From the NCBI GenBank assembly GCA_001898385.1, contig MKTT01000071.1:41470-105469 (forward strand): a stretch of 64,000 nt of DNA. The letters are read 5' to 3'. A program made the translations under genes and the position numbers. Numbering within the stretch: the first letter of the stretch is position 1; each line of letters opens with the position of its first letter. This stretch comes from Planctomycetales bacterium 71-10. GTDB taxonomy: Bacteria; Planctomycetota; Planctomycetia; Isosphaerales; Isosphaeraceae. Below, piece after piece: positions 40,117-48,673 of this stretch. The notes beneath the pieces were generated by a model, which searched no databases, was not told where the DNA came from, and was given only the letters and a program-made list of their open reading frames with translations.

Positions 40117-41547
40117 CTAGTGCAGGTTGTCTAGAGGTGTTGTCCCAAGCCGGCGATCGTCAGCAACATCGACTGCCAGATCCGTGGAGACGGTGAAAAC
40201 GTCTCCCGGAAGACCGAACTTGTCCGCTAGGAGGTCGAGCAACTGTCTGTAGAGAGGAAGCCACGCCTGCCAGTCAGCATCCTCCCTTTCCAAATCATTG
40301 CATGTTCGTTGAAGTCGCAGTTCGCTTGGCAGTTCGCTCGTCCAGCGCGAGACGACGGCGTCTACTGACGAGCGATCCCTCACTTGATTGTTGGTTCGCC
40401 TGTACAGACGATTGGCTCGCTCGATCATCGCCGTCTCTACCAAGCGGGGCGCACCGGGGTCGTCATCTGTTATTTCTCTCAAACGCCGAATGAGCGTGAG
40501 GTCGCAAGTTCGTTCGACGTAATCCATGGCTTCTCGAGCAGCAAGCTGCCGACGTCCGGATATCTCTTTCAGGGCAGCGTTGCCAACGGATTTCGTCGGG
40601 CTCTTGAAGTAAGAGCGTCTCGACGTATGCTTGCATATATGGATGGGGAGGTTCTTCCAGAATGGGCCATGCACCGTTCCTTCGGCAAGAATCTGATTAA
40701 CTACCATGCAGGTGAAGTCATACTCCTCCCAGTGGTCGCTAAGCCTGAATCCGAATGGGTCAAAACCGGCTACAATCCACACGGCATCCAATGTTTTTGT
40801 TGCAACGTTGCCGGTGGCGAAAAGGGTGTGTTCGAATCGTTGTCCGCCTGGGAAGAGATTCGCTCTGAATTCAAGTAGAGAATCCATGGATTCGTATTGA
40901 ATGCCAAGAGAGTGTTTGTGAAACAGTAAAGGGTTTACCGACTTCGAAGATATCGTGTCTCGTACGAAGGTTCTCACGGGAGCAAGGGCGTCAGATCTGG
41001 TGAACCGCCTCTTGTCATCAGCTAGAATGTGGTCAAATGCGAGCAGTGCCGACTTCAGCGCCGCCAGTTCGATCTCGGGACGTATGATCCACCGGCCGCG
41101 GGTGTAATGGTCAGAATCGGTCGACCTGATGCGGGAGAGCTTGGGCGTTCCAGTCTTGCCCGAGGCGAGCTTCAGTTTTTTGCTTACCTTGAGAACGTCT
41201 GCACCGACAGCAGAAATGGGCCGTTTCGTCGCCAAGTCGCTTGCCAGCATTGTGATTCCACTCTGGATGAACTCGCCTTGGTCAAGAACGAAGCTGCGTT
41301 GGTCGCCTGGAACTTGGACCTCAATTTGTCCGGCTCTATGCTCGCTGGATATGGCCGGTCCCAGAATCGACATGATCTCGGCGTACACGTCGTACAGATA
41401 GTTGTCGATGTCCGAGCAGGAATTGTTGAACGTGCTGCTTGATACGATTCTGGATCGAATACGTCCTCCTAGCGATCTTGGGATGGTGTGCTCAAGTTTG
41501 GTTTCCACCGGAAGGCTTTCGCCAGTGAACAAACAGGTGTGGGGCAT
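40117..41547 (-). CDS. HNH-type protein of a low-GC insert, possible defence nuclease
   Basis: The product is 476 residues from the ATG at 41547. The N-terminal region has an HNH-like core (CLFTGESLPVETKLEHTIPR and SLGGRIRSRIVSSSTFNNSC, about 5-45) with EH and N positions and a Cys. The rest has no known domain; it is alpha/beta in the middle and helical at the end. Codon use and GC are unlike the phage backbone, consistent with a gained defence or homing gene. Confidence 0.55.
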   Translation of the reverse strand: MPHTCLFTGESLPVETKLEHTIPRSLGGRIRSRIVSSSTFNNSCSDIDNYLYDVYAEIMSILGPAISSEHRAGQIEVQVPGDQRSFVLDQGEFIQSGITMLASDLATKRPISAVGADVLKVSKKLKLASGKTGTPKLSRIRSTDSDHYTRGRWIIRPEIELAALKSALLAFDHILADDKRRFTRSDALAPVRTFVRDTISSKSVNPLLFHKHSLGIQYESMDSLLEFRANLFPGGQRFEHTLFATGNVATKTLDAVWIVAGFDPFGFRLSDHWEEYDFTCMVVNQILAEGTVHGPFWKNLPIHICKHTSRRSYFKSPTKSVGNAALKEISGRRQLAAREAMDYVERTCDLTLIRRLREITDDDPGAPRLVETAMIERANRLYRRTNNQVRDRSSVDAVVSRWTSELPSELRLQRTCNDLEREDADWQAWLPLYRQLLDLLADKFGLPGDVFTVSTDLAVDVADDRRLGTTPLDNLH

Positions 41548-41590
41548 CGTAGTGTGACCCTGAAAATGGACAATCAACAAGCCACAACGG

Positions 41591-42343
41591 CTAGGGGGTC
41601 GGTAAAGACTTCTGCGGTGCATTCGGATCAAGGAACTCGACCTTCACCGTCGGGTTCGGCCCGTGCCGGGGAACGTAGGTCAGCGGACTCGACTTCGAGT
41701 TCCGCTGCTTGATCACCCACCGGTCTGTCTTGCAGAGATTCTCCAGCAACTCGTCCCACGGGGCCCCGACGACGTTGGCCGGGACGACTCGGGGGCAGGT
41801 GATCCTGATCCGCATGTTGTGCGTTGGGACCGTGATGATGAAACCGTGCCGGTCATGACCGACATAGAGTTCGACGTGAGCCTCGTACTGGAGCCGTGAG
41901 CGGCGGAGGATGATCTTGTGCAGGATCAGGTCTCGATCGACCTTCTTCGGGCCCATGAGACGCTCCCCAATCTCCCTCTCGATGGCCTGCTCGAGCCCGC
42001 TCCTGGCCGAGTAGTCATTCGGATCCTGGTGCAGTCTCTCCCAATCCGAAACCCAGTTCGCAGACAGAAGACTCGACGCTTGGACGGGTCTCTTCCTCTC
42101 CGCAGCCGCTTTGCCATAGGTCCGGATCTGGTAGCCGCAGGCCCGGCAGTTGTCCCGACGGAGCGAGACCTGGCGGCCGCACAGCGGACAGTGCGGCAGG
42201 CCGTTCTTTATCACGACGCTGACATGCGTATTGAAGTTGTAGAGGAGCAGGATCAGGCCGGCGATCGCCAGGAAGACGATTAGAGCGATGATCTCCTCGG
42301 GACTATTCCCGCGCGCTTTGGCGGCAAGGATGAAGGGGAGCAT
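41591..42343 (-). CDS. membrane-anchored zinc-ribbon protein, unknown
   Basis: The product is 250 residues from the ATG at 42343. It has a single membrane segment at about 17-35 (IIALIVFLAIAGLILLLYNF), followed by a zinc ribbon CPLCGRQVSLRRDNCRACGY (about 52-71). The soluble part has a helical middle and ends with PRHGPNPTVKVEFLDPNAPQ. It could be a membrane-tethered sensor, but no family is recognised. Confidence 0.55.
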   Translation of the reverse strand: MLPFILAAKARGNSPEEIIALIVFLAIAGLILLLYNFNTHVSVVIKNGLPHCPLCGRQVSLRRDNCRACGYQIRTYGKAAAERKRPVQASSLLSANWVSDWERLHQDPNDYSARSGLEQAIEREIGERLMGPKKVDRDLILHKIILRRSRLQYEAHVELYVGHDRHGFIITVPTHNMRIRITCPRVVPANVVGAPWDELLENLCKTDRWVIKQRNSKSSPLTYVPRHGPNPTVKVEFLDPNAPQKSLPTP

Positions 42344-42622
42344 TCGACGGGACCCCGAAGTTCGCCAAGCTTCGGGCCGCCACGGCGGCCCCTTCCATGC
42401 ACCCATTATGGCGAAGCCGGAGCTTGGCTGCTACCTGACGGCACTTTCCGAGGCTTTCCGGACCTTCGATTTCGCTTGCGCGAGCAATTTGACCGTGGCA
42501 TGGTGCCGGGATGCTACTGAACACGACCCACACCAGAATCAGCCCTTCCGCGCAGCACGCGCAGCCGTTCAGTAGCATGTTCATACGCGTGTGCTGCGCC
42601 GAGGGGCGGCAAGAGAGGTGAA

Positions 42623-43609
42623 ATGCTGTGCGATCTGCTGGCCATGCCGTGGCGCGACCCCGCCAACTATCCTTTGGTGAGCCCGCTCGACGCCACTCCT
42701 GACGGGCGACGGGCGCGTGAACTGTTACGGAAATCCAAGGACGGAACGCAGGTAAACAGCCTCTCCGCCGAAGAGAAGGCCGAATGGCGGCGGCTGGGCG
42801 ATGCGCTGCGGCCCGAACTGGTTGAATACAGACGGCGTGTCGACGCATGGCTCGAAGACGAAAGGCCGGTCCTGGAATCGGATTCCGGTCTTCCCTACGC
42901 CCGCATCGACGAAATCCGGTCGAAGATCGTCGAGTCCCAGAAATTCACGCTGACGCAGGACTTCGTTCTCGCGTCGCTCTCGAAGATGGCGACCCCAGAG
43001 ACGGCCATCAAGGCCGCCCAATGGTTCAGGCTCACGCACGACCCGATGTGGCTGGAGTGGAATTTCGAGGACATGCGAATGGGGGCCGTCTTCTACTCGA
43101 AGCAGGTCGGCGACGAGCGCGAAATCTGGTGTTACGTGGCCCACGGCATCGTGAAGGCGGAACACAAGAACTTCTGGGTCAATCACGTCAGGATTCTCCC
43201 CGAGACGATCCGCCAGAAGGACGATGGGATTGAACTGGACATCGTGAACGAGTCGGGGGAGATCGTCGATAAGGAGTCATTCGCGGGCCAGCTCGCCATC
43301 ACCTTCTACGACGTGATCGTCCGCATCAACTCGCCCCGAATCACCGACATCCGCCCCTGCGAGGACCAGTCGAAGATCAACCGCAAGCGGGCCAAGCTCG
43401 GCAGGCCGCCGCTGTTCTCCTATCACGTCGTGGACCTGAACAAGGACATCAAGTCCCACCTCCGGCAGGTCGACAACGAGGGGGCGGGCGTGCGGTTCCA
43501 CTGGCGGCGCGGCCACTTCAAGGCCTGCAAGAACGGCCTGTTCTGGTGGAACCCGCACACGGCCGGGCGGAAGGTGCACGGCGAGATCAGGAAGGATTAC
43601 GCGGCGTGA
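42623..43609 (+). CDS. phage protein, unknown
   Basis: The 328-residue product is helical at the N-terminus and beta-rich in the middle (YSKQVGDEREIWCYVAHGIV). The C-terminal RVHWRRGHFKACKNGLFWWN-like segment (about 292-311) and KVHGEIRKDYAA end resemble those of phage proteins that follow a DNA-binding region, but no domain is certain. It is rightward among leftward genes and has no partner. Confidence 0.6.
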   Translation: MLCDLLAMPWRDPANYPLVSPLDATPDGRRARELLRKSKDGTQVNSLSAEEKAEWRRLGDALRPELVEYRRRVDAWLEDERPVLESDSGLPYARIDEIRSKIVESQKFTLTQDFVLASLSKMATPETAIKAAQWFRLTHDPMWLEWNFEDMRMGAVFYSKQVGDEREIWCYVAHGIVKAEHKNFWVNHVRILPETIRQKDDGIELDIVNESGEIVDKESFAGQLAITFYDVIVRINSPRITDIRPCEDQSKINRKRAKLGRPPLFSYHVVDLNKDIKSHLRQVDNEGAGVRFHWRRGHFKACKNGLFWWNPHTAGRKVHGEIRKDYAA

Positions 43610-43631
43610 TCAAAACTGGCTCGGGTGCGGA

Positions 43632-44834
43632 TCACTCTCCGCTGGGTCGCTTGAAGTAGATCTGAGATCGTGCCGGACCAACCGGTAGATTCAGAAGCGT
43701 CAAGGGCCTGCCGTGGCCGGCCCCGTCGGCTTGGATGCTGCACCGCAGACCTTCGAGGCATGCGCCTTCGGGCAGTTCGGTGAAGTTACGGAGCTTGATC
43801 AGCCCGATGGCCCTCTCCGGCAATCCCTGGGAACGGTACAGTTCACTGGACGCGAGGAGGTCACGGCCCTCTTCCTCGTCTATCCTCAGATAGCCCTCGT
43901 AAATGCCGAATCCCAGCAGCTGATTTGCCAGGGCCACGTCGCCGTAGAAGGCGACGACGCTGCTTCCCGCCGTCAGGCCCGTGAGCTTCCGCGTGGTGGC
44001 GATATAGCTTACACCCTCGGCGGATCGGTGGGCCGCATGCCAATGGGCCTCATCCCTCGGCGGCGGCTTCTGCGTGCTGGAGAGCATCAATAGAACGTTC
44101 CTGGACTCGGTGATAACCCCCGAGAAGTTCCGAGACTCAGGTGATTCGTGTCCGGCGGTCATGAGCCCCAGGCGTTGCCGCCACCAGCCGAAATCTGAGA
44201 CTGCGTGATCCAGTTCGCCTCGGGCTTGTGTGTGGCACCTGGCAGCAGACCAGAGCGATTCGAAGTCGAGCGGGCATTCTCCAACGTGAAAGCCGGCCTC
44301 CGCGCTCCGCGTCGCACCCTGATGCTGAAATATTTGCCCACCGATGTAATCTCTCAGCTTGAAGCCGATCGCCCCGCCCTCCTTCGCCCAAGTCAATAAG
44401 ACGTATCGTGGCGAGTCTGTCAGCGGCGGTCCGATCCAAACGACGAATTTTCCCGACGCGGTGAGAATGGTCGAAGGCTGACCGAAGATTGAATTGGATA
44501 CGTCCAAAGCCCTGGGTGGCCCAGCCTCAATTGAAGTCGTCGGGCGATTCTTTTTGATCTCTTCAAAGAGATCTTCGATCCTGTCCGTCAGCGAGACCCG
44601 GGCGTTTTCGAGTTGCGAAACCAATTCCTCCAGGCGGATTACGGAAGCCTCCTGCTTTCGGATGGTAGCCTCCTGCCGCGCGACGACCGCCTCGGTGCGC
44701 TTCAACTTAGACCGCTCGGAAAGGAAGGCCCAGAGCCCCGGCAATGCTCCTGTCAGGAAGCCGAGAATCGCAACTGCGAGCGAGTTGTCGAGCACCAGGG
44801 CGGCGAGAAGGGCATAGGGCATGGAAACATCCAC
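43632..44834 (-). CDS. membrane-anchored coiled-coil protein, unknown
   Basis: The 400-residue product has one N-terminal membrane segment (LLAALVLDNSLAVAILGFL, about 8-26) and a coiled coil at about 45-95 (VVARQEATIRKQEASVIRLE ELVSQLENAR). The C-terminal part is alpha/beta and includes VVAFYGDVALANQLLGFGIY (about 302-321), somewhat like a small PUA/ASCH-type fold. The ATG at 44834 or the one at 44822 could be the start. No known family. Confidence 0.55.
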   Translation of the reverse strand: MDVSMPYALLAALVLDNSLAVAILGFLTGALPGLWAFLSERSKLKRTEAVVARQEATIRKQEASVIRLEELVSQLENARVSLTDRIEDLFEEIKKNRPTTSIEAGPPRALDVSNSIFGQPSTILTASGKFVVWIGPPLTDSPRYVLLTWAKEGGAIGFKLRDYIGGQIFQHQGATRSAEAGFHVGECPLDFESLWSAARCHTQARGELDHAVSDFGWWRQRLGLMTAGHESPESRNFSGVITESRNVLLMLSSTQKPPPRDEAHWHAAHRSAEGVSYIATTRKLTGLTAGSSVVAFYGDVALANQLLGFGIYEGYLRIDEEEGRDLLASSELYRSQGLPERAIGLIKLRNFTELPEGACLEGLRCSIQADGAGHGRPLTLLNLPVGPARSQIYFKRPSGE

Positions 44835-44975
44835 GAACTGGACTACTCGGCGCGAGACCTACGACACGACAGGGTGAATGGCAGTCTACCTGACGGCGGG
44901 AGGCCGCTCAACGACTCAAACTCGCGTGTGAAAATCGCTTGCGCTCCCCTCCCTCCCATGCTACGACTCTCCCCA

Positions 44976-45069
44976 TGCGAGAGTCCTTACCCCCTCATTC
45001 TTCGGCCCTTCCGCGTGGCGTGTGCGCCTGGACTCTCGCAGGTTTTCGCGCGCTCGCCACGCGGAGGGG
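44976..45069 (+). promoter_or_regulatory. predicted H-type pseudoknot just upstream of the MazG operon
   Basis: Two inverted-repeat pairs interlock. A (TGCGAGAGTCC, 44976-44986) pairs perfectly with A' (GGACTCTCGCA, 45030-45040); B (CCCTTCCGCGTGGCG, 45006-45020) pairs with B' (CGCCACGCGGAGGGG, 45055-45069) over 15 positions with one G-U. The order A-B-A'-B' with 19-, 9- and 14-base links is that of a pseudoknot. It ends 17 bases before the MazG start codon, close to the ribosome site, so it could control translation of the operon. Confidence 0.6.
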
Positions 45070-45085
45070 CTGGTAGTGAGGCAGA

Positions 45086-45415
45086 GTGACCAGCGAAACG
45101 TGGATTCCCCATTCCCAAGCCAACCATCAGCAGTTCATCGAGCGGGCCAAAGCCAAGGGCCGATTCCAGACCGAGGATGAGATCGTCAACTTCCTGGCCC
45201 TTGCCCTGTGCGGCGAGGCGGGAGAGCTCGCTAATATCCTCAAGAAGCAGTGGCGGGGCGACAGCCTCGACCGTACGGCTCTGATTGCCGAGTTGGCCGA
45301 CATCCGAATCTACCTGGAACACCTGGCGTCCCACCTCGGTGTCGATCTCGACGAGGCCTGCCGGCAGAAGGTTGAGGTCGTCCGGAAGCGTCTGGCGGCG
45401 AGCGAGGCGGCATGA
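45086..45415 (+). CDS. MazG-like nucleotide pyrophosphohydrolase
   Basis: The product is 109 residues from a GTG. The MazG-type all-alpha active site is visible: EAGEL (44-48, E44 and E47) and AELADIRIYLEHL (68-80, E69 and D72), with KKQWRGD between. These enzymes hydrolyse NTPs to NMP and pyrophosphate; phage versions are thought to modulate (p)ppGpp or nucleotide pools. First gene of a coupled operon. Confidence 0.8.
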   Translation: MTSETWIPHSQANHQQFIERAKAKGRFQTEDEIVNFLALALCGEAGELANILKKQWRGDSLDRTALIAELADIRIYLEHLASHLGVDLDEACRQKVEVVRKRLAASEAA

Positions 45416-45987
45416 CCCGGGATGACTACAACTCCCTCCTGAGAGTCTCGAAGGCCTCGGCCGAACTGGAGATCGCCCTCTTCGGCGATTACGGCGAGGC
45501 GCGAACGCAGATCGAGGCATTGCCCTGGCTCACTCTACCGCCGGGTTTCTCCTTCAAGGTGACGTTTCCCTTCGGCGGGGCGGCGGCCCGATTCCGCGTC
45601 TGCAAGACTGGGGCACCCGACCGGAGCATCAGCATCTATCTCGACGTGAAAAACGTGCTCGGCTATTGCCATGGACCTTACTGGGAGGCGTACCCGATCG
45701 ACGGGGACGCTGCGCGGTTCTCCATCGAGGACGGGGAAGGGCTGATCGCGGCCATCGTAAGGGAGTTGGAGAAGCCGGTTGAGCGGGCGTTCACGGATTG
45801 CGTGGCTCTGCCCGCTCCGAAGAGCCCTTGGGACGTCCTGGGCGTAGCTCCGGGTGCGACGGAGGCGGAGATCGACGCCGCCTACAGGGCCAAGGCGAAG
45901 ACGGCCCATCCGGACAATGGCGGTACAGCCGCGGCCATGCAGGAGTTGAACGAGGCTCGGAAACAGATGAAGGGGAGGGTCGCATGA
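45412..45987 (+). CDS. J-domain protein with unique N-terminal region
   Basis: The 191-residue product ends in a J-domain: SPWDVLGVAPGATEAEIDAA (about 142-161), AYRAKAKTAHPDNGG with the HPD motif, and an ELNEARKQM helix. The N-terminal ~135 residues are beta-rich and carry no known motif. J-domains recruit DnaK-type chaperones. The ATGA couplings to MazG and TrpRS put it in the same operon. Confidence 0.8.
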   Translation: MTRDDYNSLLRVSKASAELEIALFGDYGEARTQIEALPWLTLPPGFSFKVTFPFGGAAARFRVCKTGAPDRSISIYLDVKNVLGYCHGPYWEAYPIDGDAARFSIEDGEGLIAAIVRELEKPVERAFTDCVALPAPKSPWDVLGVAPGATEAEIDAAYRAKAKTAHPDNGGTAAAMQELNEARKQMKGRVA

Positions 45988-46775
45988 ACGACTCTCCCCA
46001 CATCCGCTACGTCTCTGGCATCCGCCCTACCGGCCACATTCACCTCGGCAACTACCTAGGCGCGATCCGGCAGTGGAAGAAGCTCCAGGAGCAGGGCGAC
46101 AGCTTGTTCTTCGTGGCCGATCTCCACGGAATCCATAGCTCAGGCGAGACGCTGGATACGCTCTCGACGCTCCGTGATCTCGGTATCCGCAACATCACGA
46201 TCCAGAGCGATTTCGACTCTCGACACCTCCGCCTGCACGCCCGCCTGATGCACTACGTCACGCTCGGCCAGTTGAACCGCATGACGCAGTTCAAGGAGAA
46301 GTCGGAGAAGGAAGCCCAGACGGCCGCCCTGCTCACGTATCCGGTCCTCATGGCCGCAGATATCTTCCATCTGGATGGAACCCATGTGCCAGTGGGCAAC
46401 GATCAGGTGCAGCACATTGAATTCGTCCGCGACCTATGCGACCGCCTCCCCCACGAGCCTTTTCTGAAGCCGGAGGCGGTGATCGGCGACTATCCCCGGA
46501 TCATGTCGCTGACCGACGGCACGCGGAAGATGAGCAAGTCCGACCCGGACGACATGAGTCGGATCAACGTGACCGACTCGGCGGATACGATCCGGTCCAA
46601 GGTGATGGCGGCCAAGACCGCGATGAGCCTGTCCGACGATACGCCCGAGGTGCGGAACCTGAAGACGATCTACCGGGCCGTGGGCGGGTCCAAGGAGCAC
46701 GACCGCTGGAAGCTGTTCAAGGACGAACTGGTGGAGCTGCTGGTTGCGGAGTTGGGGGCGTATGACCTCAGGTAA
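45984..46775 (+). CDS. trpS: compact tryptophanyl-tRNA synthetase
   Basis: The product is 263 residues from the ATG at 45984, overlapping the previous stop. It is a class I synthetase of the TrpRS group: PTGHIHLGN (15-23) is the HIGH signature, GNDQVQHIEFVRDL (138-151) the tryptophan-recognising segment with the conserved Asp, and RKMSKSDPDD (181-190) the KMSKS loop. Normal bacterial TrpRS is about 330 residues; this one lacks roughly 60 residues from the C-terminal helical region. It charges tRNA-Trp if active; a shortened form may have altered tRNA contact. It overlaps the next gene by 14 bases. Confidence 0.85.
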   Translation: MNDSPHIRYVSGIRPTGHIHLGNYLGAIRQWKKLQEQGDSLFFVADLHGIHSSGETLDTLSTLRDLGIRNITIQSDFDSRHLRLHARLMHYVTLGQLNRMTQFKEKSEKEAQTAALLTYPVLMAADIFHLDGTHVPVGNDQVQHIEFVRDLCDRLPHEPFLKPEAVIGDYPRIMSLTDGTRKMSKSDPDDMSRINVTDSADTIRSKVMAAKTAMSLSDDTPEVRNLKTIYRAVGGSKEHDRWKLFKDELVELLVAELGAYDLR

Positions 46776-47154
46776 ATACACCCTCGCCTCCCTCGAAGCC
46801 ATGACCGACCGCGACCTGGACGCGGCGGTGGCCTCCGTCGTCTTCGGCGAGTCCGTCCGCCTGGCAGAGTTCCCGGGCGGCGCGTCAGAGTGGGTCATGG
46901 AGCAGGCGGTTGTTCCCTGCTACACGGCGTACTGGCAGGGGTTTCAGGAAATCGCCGAGCGGATGCAGGATCTCGGCTTCTGCTGGTCGGCCGTCTACGG
47001 CCAGTTCGGCATGCTCAAAGTCCCGACCCACTCGGTGATGTTCTCGAAGGGTGGCGTGGAGTACCAGTATCCGCTGTATTCCCATCAGGCGCCCTCGGCA
47101 CTCCCTCGGGCCGCAGCCATCGCGGCCGTGCTGGCGGTGCAGGGGGCCGCATGA
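46762..47154 (+). CDS. phage 'ABA sandwich'-like protein
   Basis: The product is 130 residues from the ATG at 46762 inside the TrpRS tail. LEAMTDRDLDAAVASVVFGE (about 10-29) and the end, YPLYSHQAPSALPRAAAIAA, resemble the phage alpha/beta sandwich family (DUF2591-type) with its Y-S-x2-A-x-A motif. Its function is unknown. Coupled to the next gene by ATGA. Confidence 0.65.
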   Translation: MTSGKYTLASLEAMTDRDLDAAVASVVFGESVRLAEFPGGASEWVMEQAVVPCYTAYWQGFQEIAERMQDLGFCWSAVYGQFGMLKVPTHSVMFSKGGVEYQYPLYSHQAPSALPRAAAIAAVLAVQGAA

Positions 47155-47396
47155 CGCCCCTCGGTTTCCTCATCGCCTACCTGCTCGTCGGCCTGGCTCT
47201 CGCCGCCTGGGTCTTGTCGGCTTACCTCTTCGACGAGGAGTTCCGCCGCGAGATCGAGGTCGACGCCGGAATCGGCTTCATCCCCCACGGATCTGCTGTG
47301 TTCGCGATCATCGTTCTAGTGGCCTCGCCGCTGCTTCCTGCTGCGGGGATGGTGGCGCTAATTCGGTGGGTTCTGGGGTTGGAGGAGAAGGAATGA
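47151..47396 (+). CDS. small membrane protein, unknown
   Basis: The product is 81 residues from the ATG at 47151. Two hydrophobic segments (about 4-26: LGFLIAYLLVGLALAAWVLS; about 47-70: GSAVFAIIVLVASPLLPAAG) flank an acidic loop. It is coupled by ATGA to both neighbours. Confidence 0.62.
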   Translation: MTPLGFLIAYLLVGLALAAWVLSAYLFDEEFRREIEVDAGIGFIPHGSAVFAIIVLVASPLLPAAGMVALIRWVLGLEEKE

Positions 47397-47854
47397 CCTC
47401 CGAAACCCCATCCCTGGCCGACGACCGCTACTGCCAGCCATATCCCATCGAGTTCCGGGCCTGGAGCAAGAAAGACGGCCTGATGCTCGACTGGCTCTGC
47501 CTGATGCAGACCGCCTTCAACCGGGGAGACCACCATCTCCTTTACGAGGTGATGGCAGACCCGAACCATCGCTTCGTCAAGATGCTCTCCACGGGGCTGC
47601 TGGACAAACGACGGAAGCTCATTTACGAAGGAGACATCGTCGAAGCTGTAAGCCAGGGCCACAAGGGACGCTTCGAGGTCCGGTGGCGGCAGGGAGGCCA
47701 GCCTCTCTGGCTTCTCTACCCGGCTTGGCAGAACCGTGAGTTCTGGAAGCTGCACGGCTCGAAGGGCCGGGATGGCTACTGGACGGACGACGGCGTCGAA
47801 GTGATCGGGAACATCTTCGAGAATCCGCTGATGCGGCCGGAGGTCAGCTCGTGA
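47393..47854 (+). CDS. YopX family phage protein
   Basis: The 153-residue product has the YopX pattern: EFRAWSKKDGLMLDW near the start, LDKRRKLIYEGDIVEAVSQ (about 70-88) in the centre, RFEVRWRQGGQPLWLL and VEVIGNIFENP at the end. YopX proteins are beta-rich and common in phages; their function is not known. It overlaps the genes before and after. Confidence 0.82.
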   Translation: MTSETPSLADDRYCQPYPIEFRAWSKKDGLMLDWLCLMQTAFNRGDHHLLYEVMADPNHRFVKMLSTGLLDKRRKLIYEGDIVEAVSQGHKGRFEVRWRQGGQPLWLLYPAWQNREFWKLHGSKGRDGYWTDDGVEVIGNIFENPLMRPEVSS

Positions 47855-48114
47855 TCCTCGCCGCAGCCATCCGCCTGGACGGTGTGATCCACACGCTCCC
47901 GGCCCCGGCCCGTCACCACGATATCATCCGCTTCATGGCGGTCGACTTGGGAATGCCGACGCCGATCACGGGCGAGCAGGGCTTCCTCGCTGATTACCAA
48001 GGCCAGGCACGGTTCGCCAATCGAATCCAGGCCAAGGCCATGGCGAGCCGAAGCGGGCAAATCCTGGAGGGGAAAGGGCTTCTTCGAGAGCTCTTCAGCG
48101 AGGACTTGTGGTAA
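47851..48114 (+). CDS. small phage protein, unknown
   Basis: The 87-residue product begins MILAAAIRLDGVIHTLPAPA and continues RHHDIIRFMAVDLGM. The end FANRIQAKAMASRSGQILEG and LFSEDLW are typical of a phage family found next to YopX-like genes. Function unknown. Coupled by ATGA. Confidence 0.65.
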   Translation: MILAAAIRLDGVIHTLPAPARHHDIIRFMAVDLGMPTPITGEQGFLADYQGQARFANRIQAKAMASRSGQILEGKGLLRELFSEDLW

Positions 48115-48350
48115 CCGGCCCCGAATCGCACGCGCGCCCTCCCAAGCCCATCGCCGGTTGCCTCGAATGCTCCTGCATGACTCCGAAGTGGCGAGGCAAG
48201 GCCGCCCGCGAGGCCGCCCGGCTCCACGCCGAGGAGACCGGCCACGAGGTCTGGACCGGCGAGCAGGAACGCCCACCCCGGAAGGGGCCCGCCGAGACGC
48301 CGCGCAGGCCCGCCTCGACAGACCGGCCCCGCTCCCTCCGGGCCGCCTGA
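48108..48350 (+). CDS. small basic phage protein, unknown
   Basis: The 80-residue product begins at a GTG overlapping the previous gene's end. CLECSCMTPKWRGKAAREAA (about 18-37) carries a Cys cluster; the rest is basic and Pro/Arg-rich. The call rests mainly on position and continuity with the operon. Confidence 0.45.
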   Translation: MVTGPESHARPPKPIAGCLECSCMTPKWRGKAAREAARLHAEETGHEVWTGEQERPPRKGPAETPRRPASTDRPRSLRAA

Positions 48351-48361
48351 GCAAGCGGAAC

Positions 48362-48517
48362 ATGTGCGACGGGAAGGTGGCCCATCGCTCTCCGGCCGCC
48401 GCCCAGCTCGCGGTGGACAATACGCGCGGGAACCGGGAGTTCCTGACCTTCTACCAGTGCCTCTACTGCGGGAAGTACCACGTCGGGCACGTAATCAAGC
48501 CGGGCAGGCCGGGGTGA
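48362..48517 (+). CDS. small Cys-containing phage protein, unknown
   Basis: A 51-residue product: MCDGKVAHRSPAAAQLAVDN then FYQCLYCGKYHVGHVIKPG, with a CxxC and nearby His that could hold zinc. The ATG at 48362 follows a GCGGAAC stretch. Such short 'K..H..A' Cys proteins are common phage companions. Confidence 0.55.
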   Translation: MCDGKVAHRSPAAAQLAVDNTRGNREFLTFYQCLYCGKYHVGHVIKPGRPG

Positions 48518-48633
48518 TCTGCTTTATCCGATGGCTCCGCGCCCGCAGGCTCCGCCAGCGGCTCTGGGATTCGCTGCCTTGGGGCAAGCCCTCGACGGCG
48601 GGGGACGAGTTCAGGGAGCAGAACGACGTGTGA
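48514..48633 (+). CDS. very small basic protein, unknown
   Basis: A 39-residue ORF beginning with a GTG that overlaps the previous TGA (GTGA). It reads VICFIRWLRARRLRQRLWDS, a basic amphipathic helix, then LPWGKPSTAGDEFREQNDV. It ends the rightward operon; the overlap is the main support. Confidence 0.45.
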   Translation: MICFIRWLRARRLRQRLWDSLPWGKPSTAGDEFREQNDV

Positions 48634-48673
48634 GAAACAGAAGCGGCTCCTGAACGGCGATCGGCCCGGCTGA

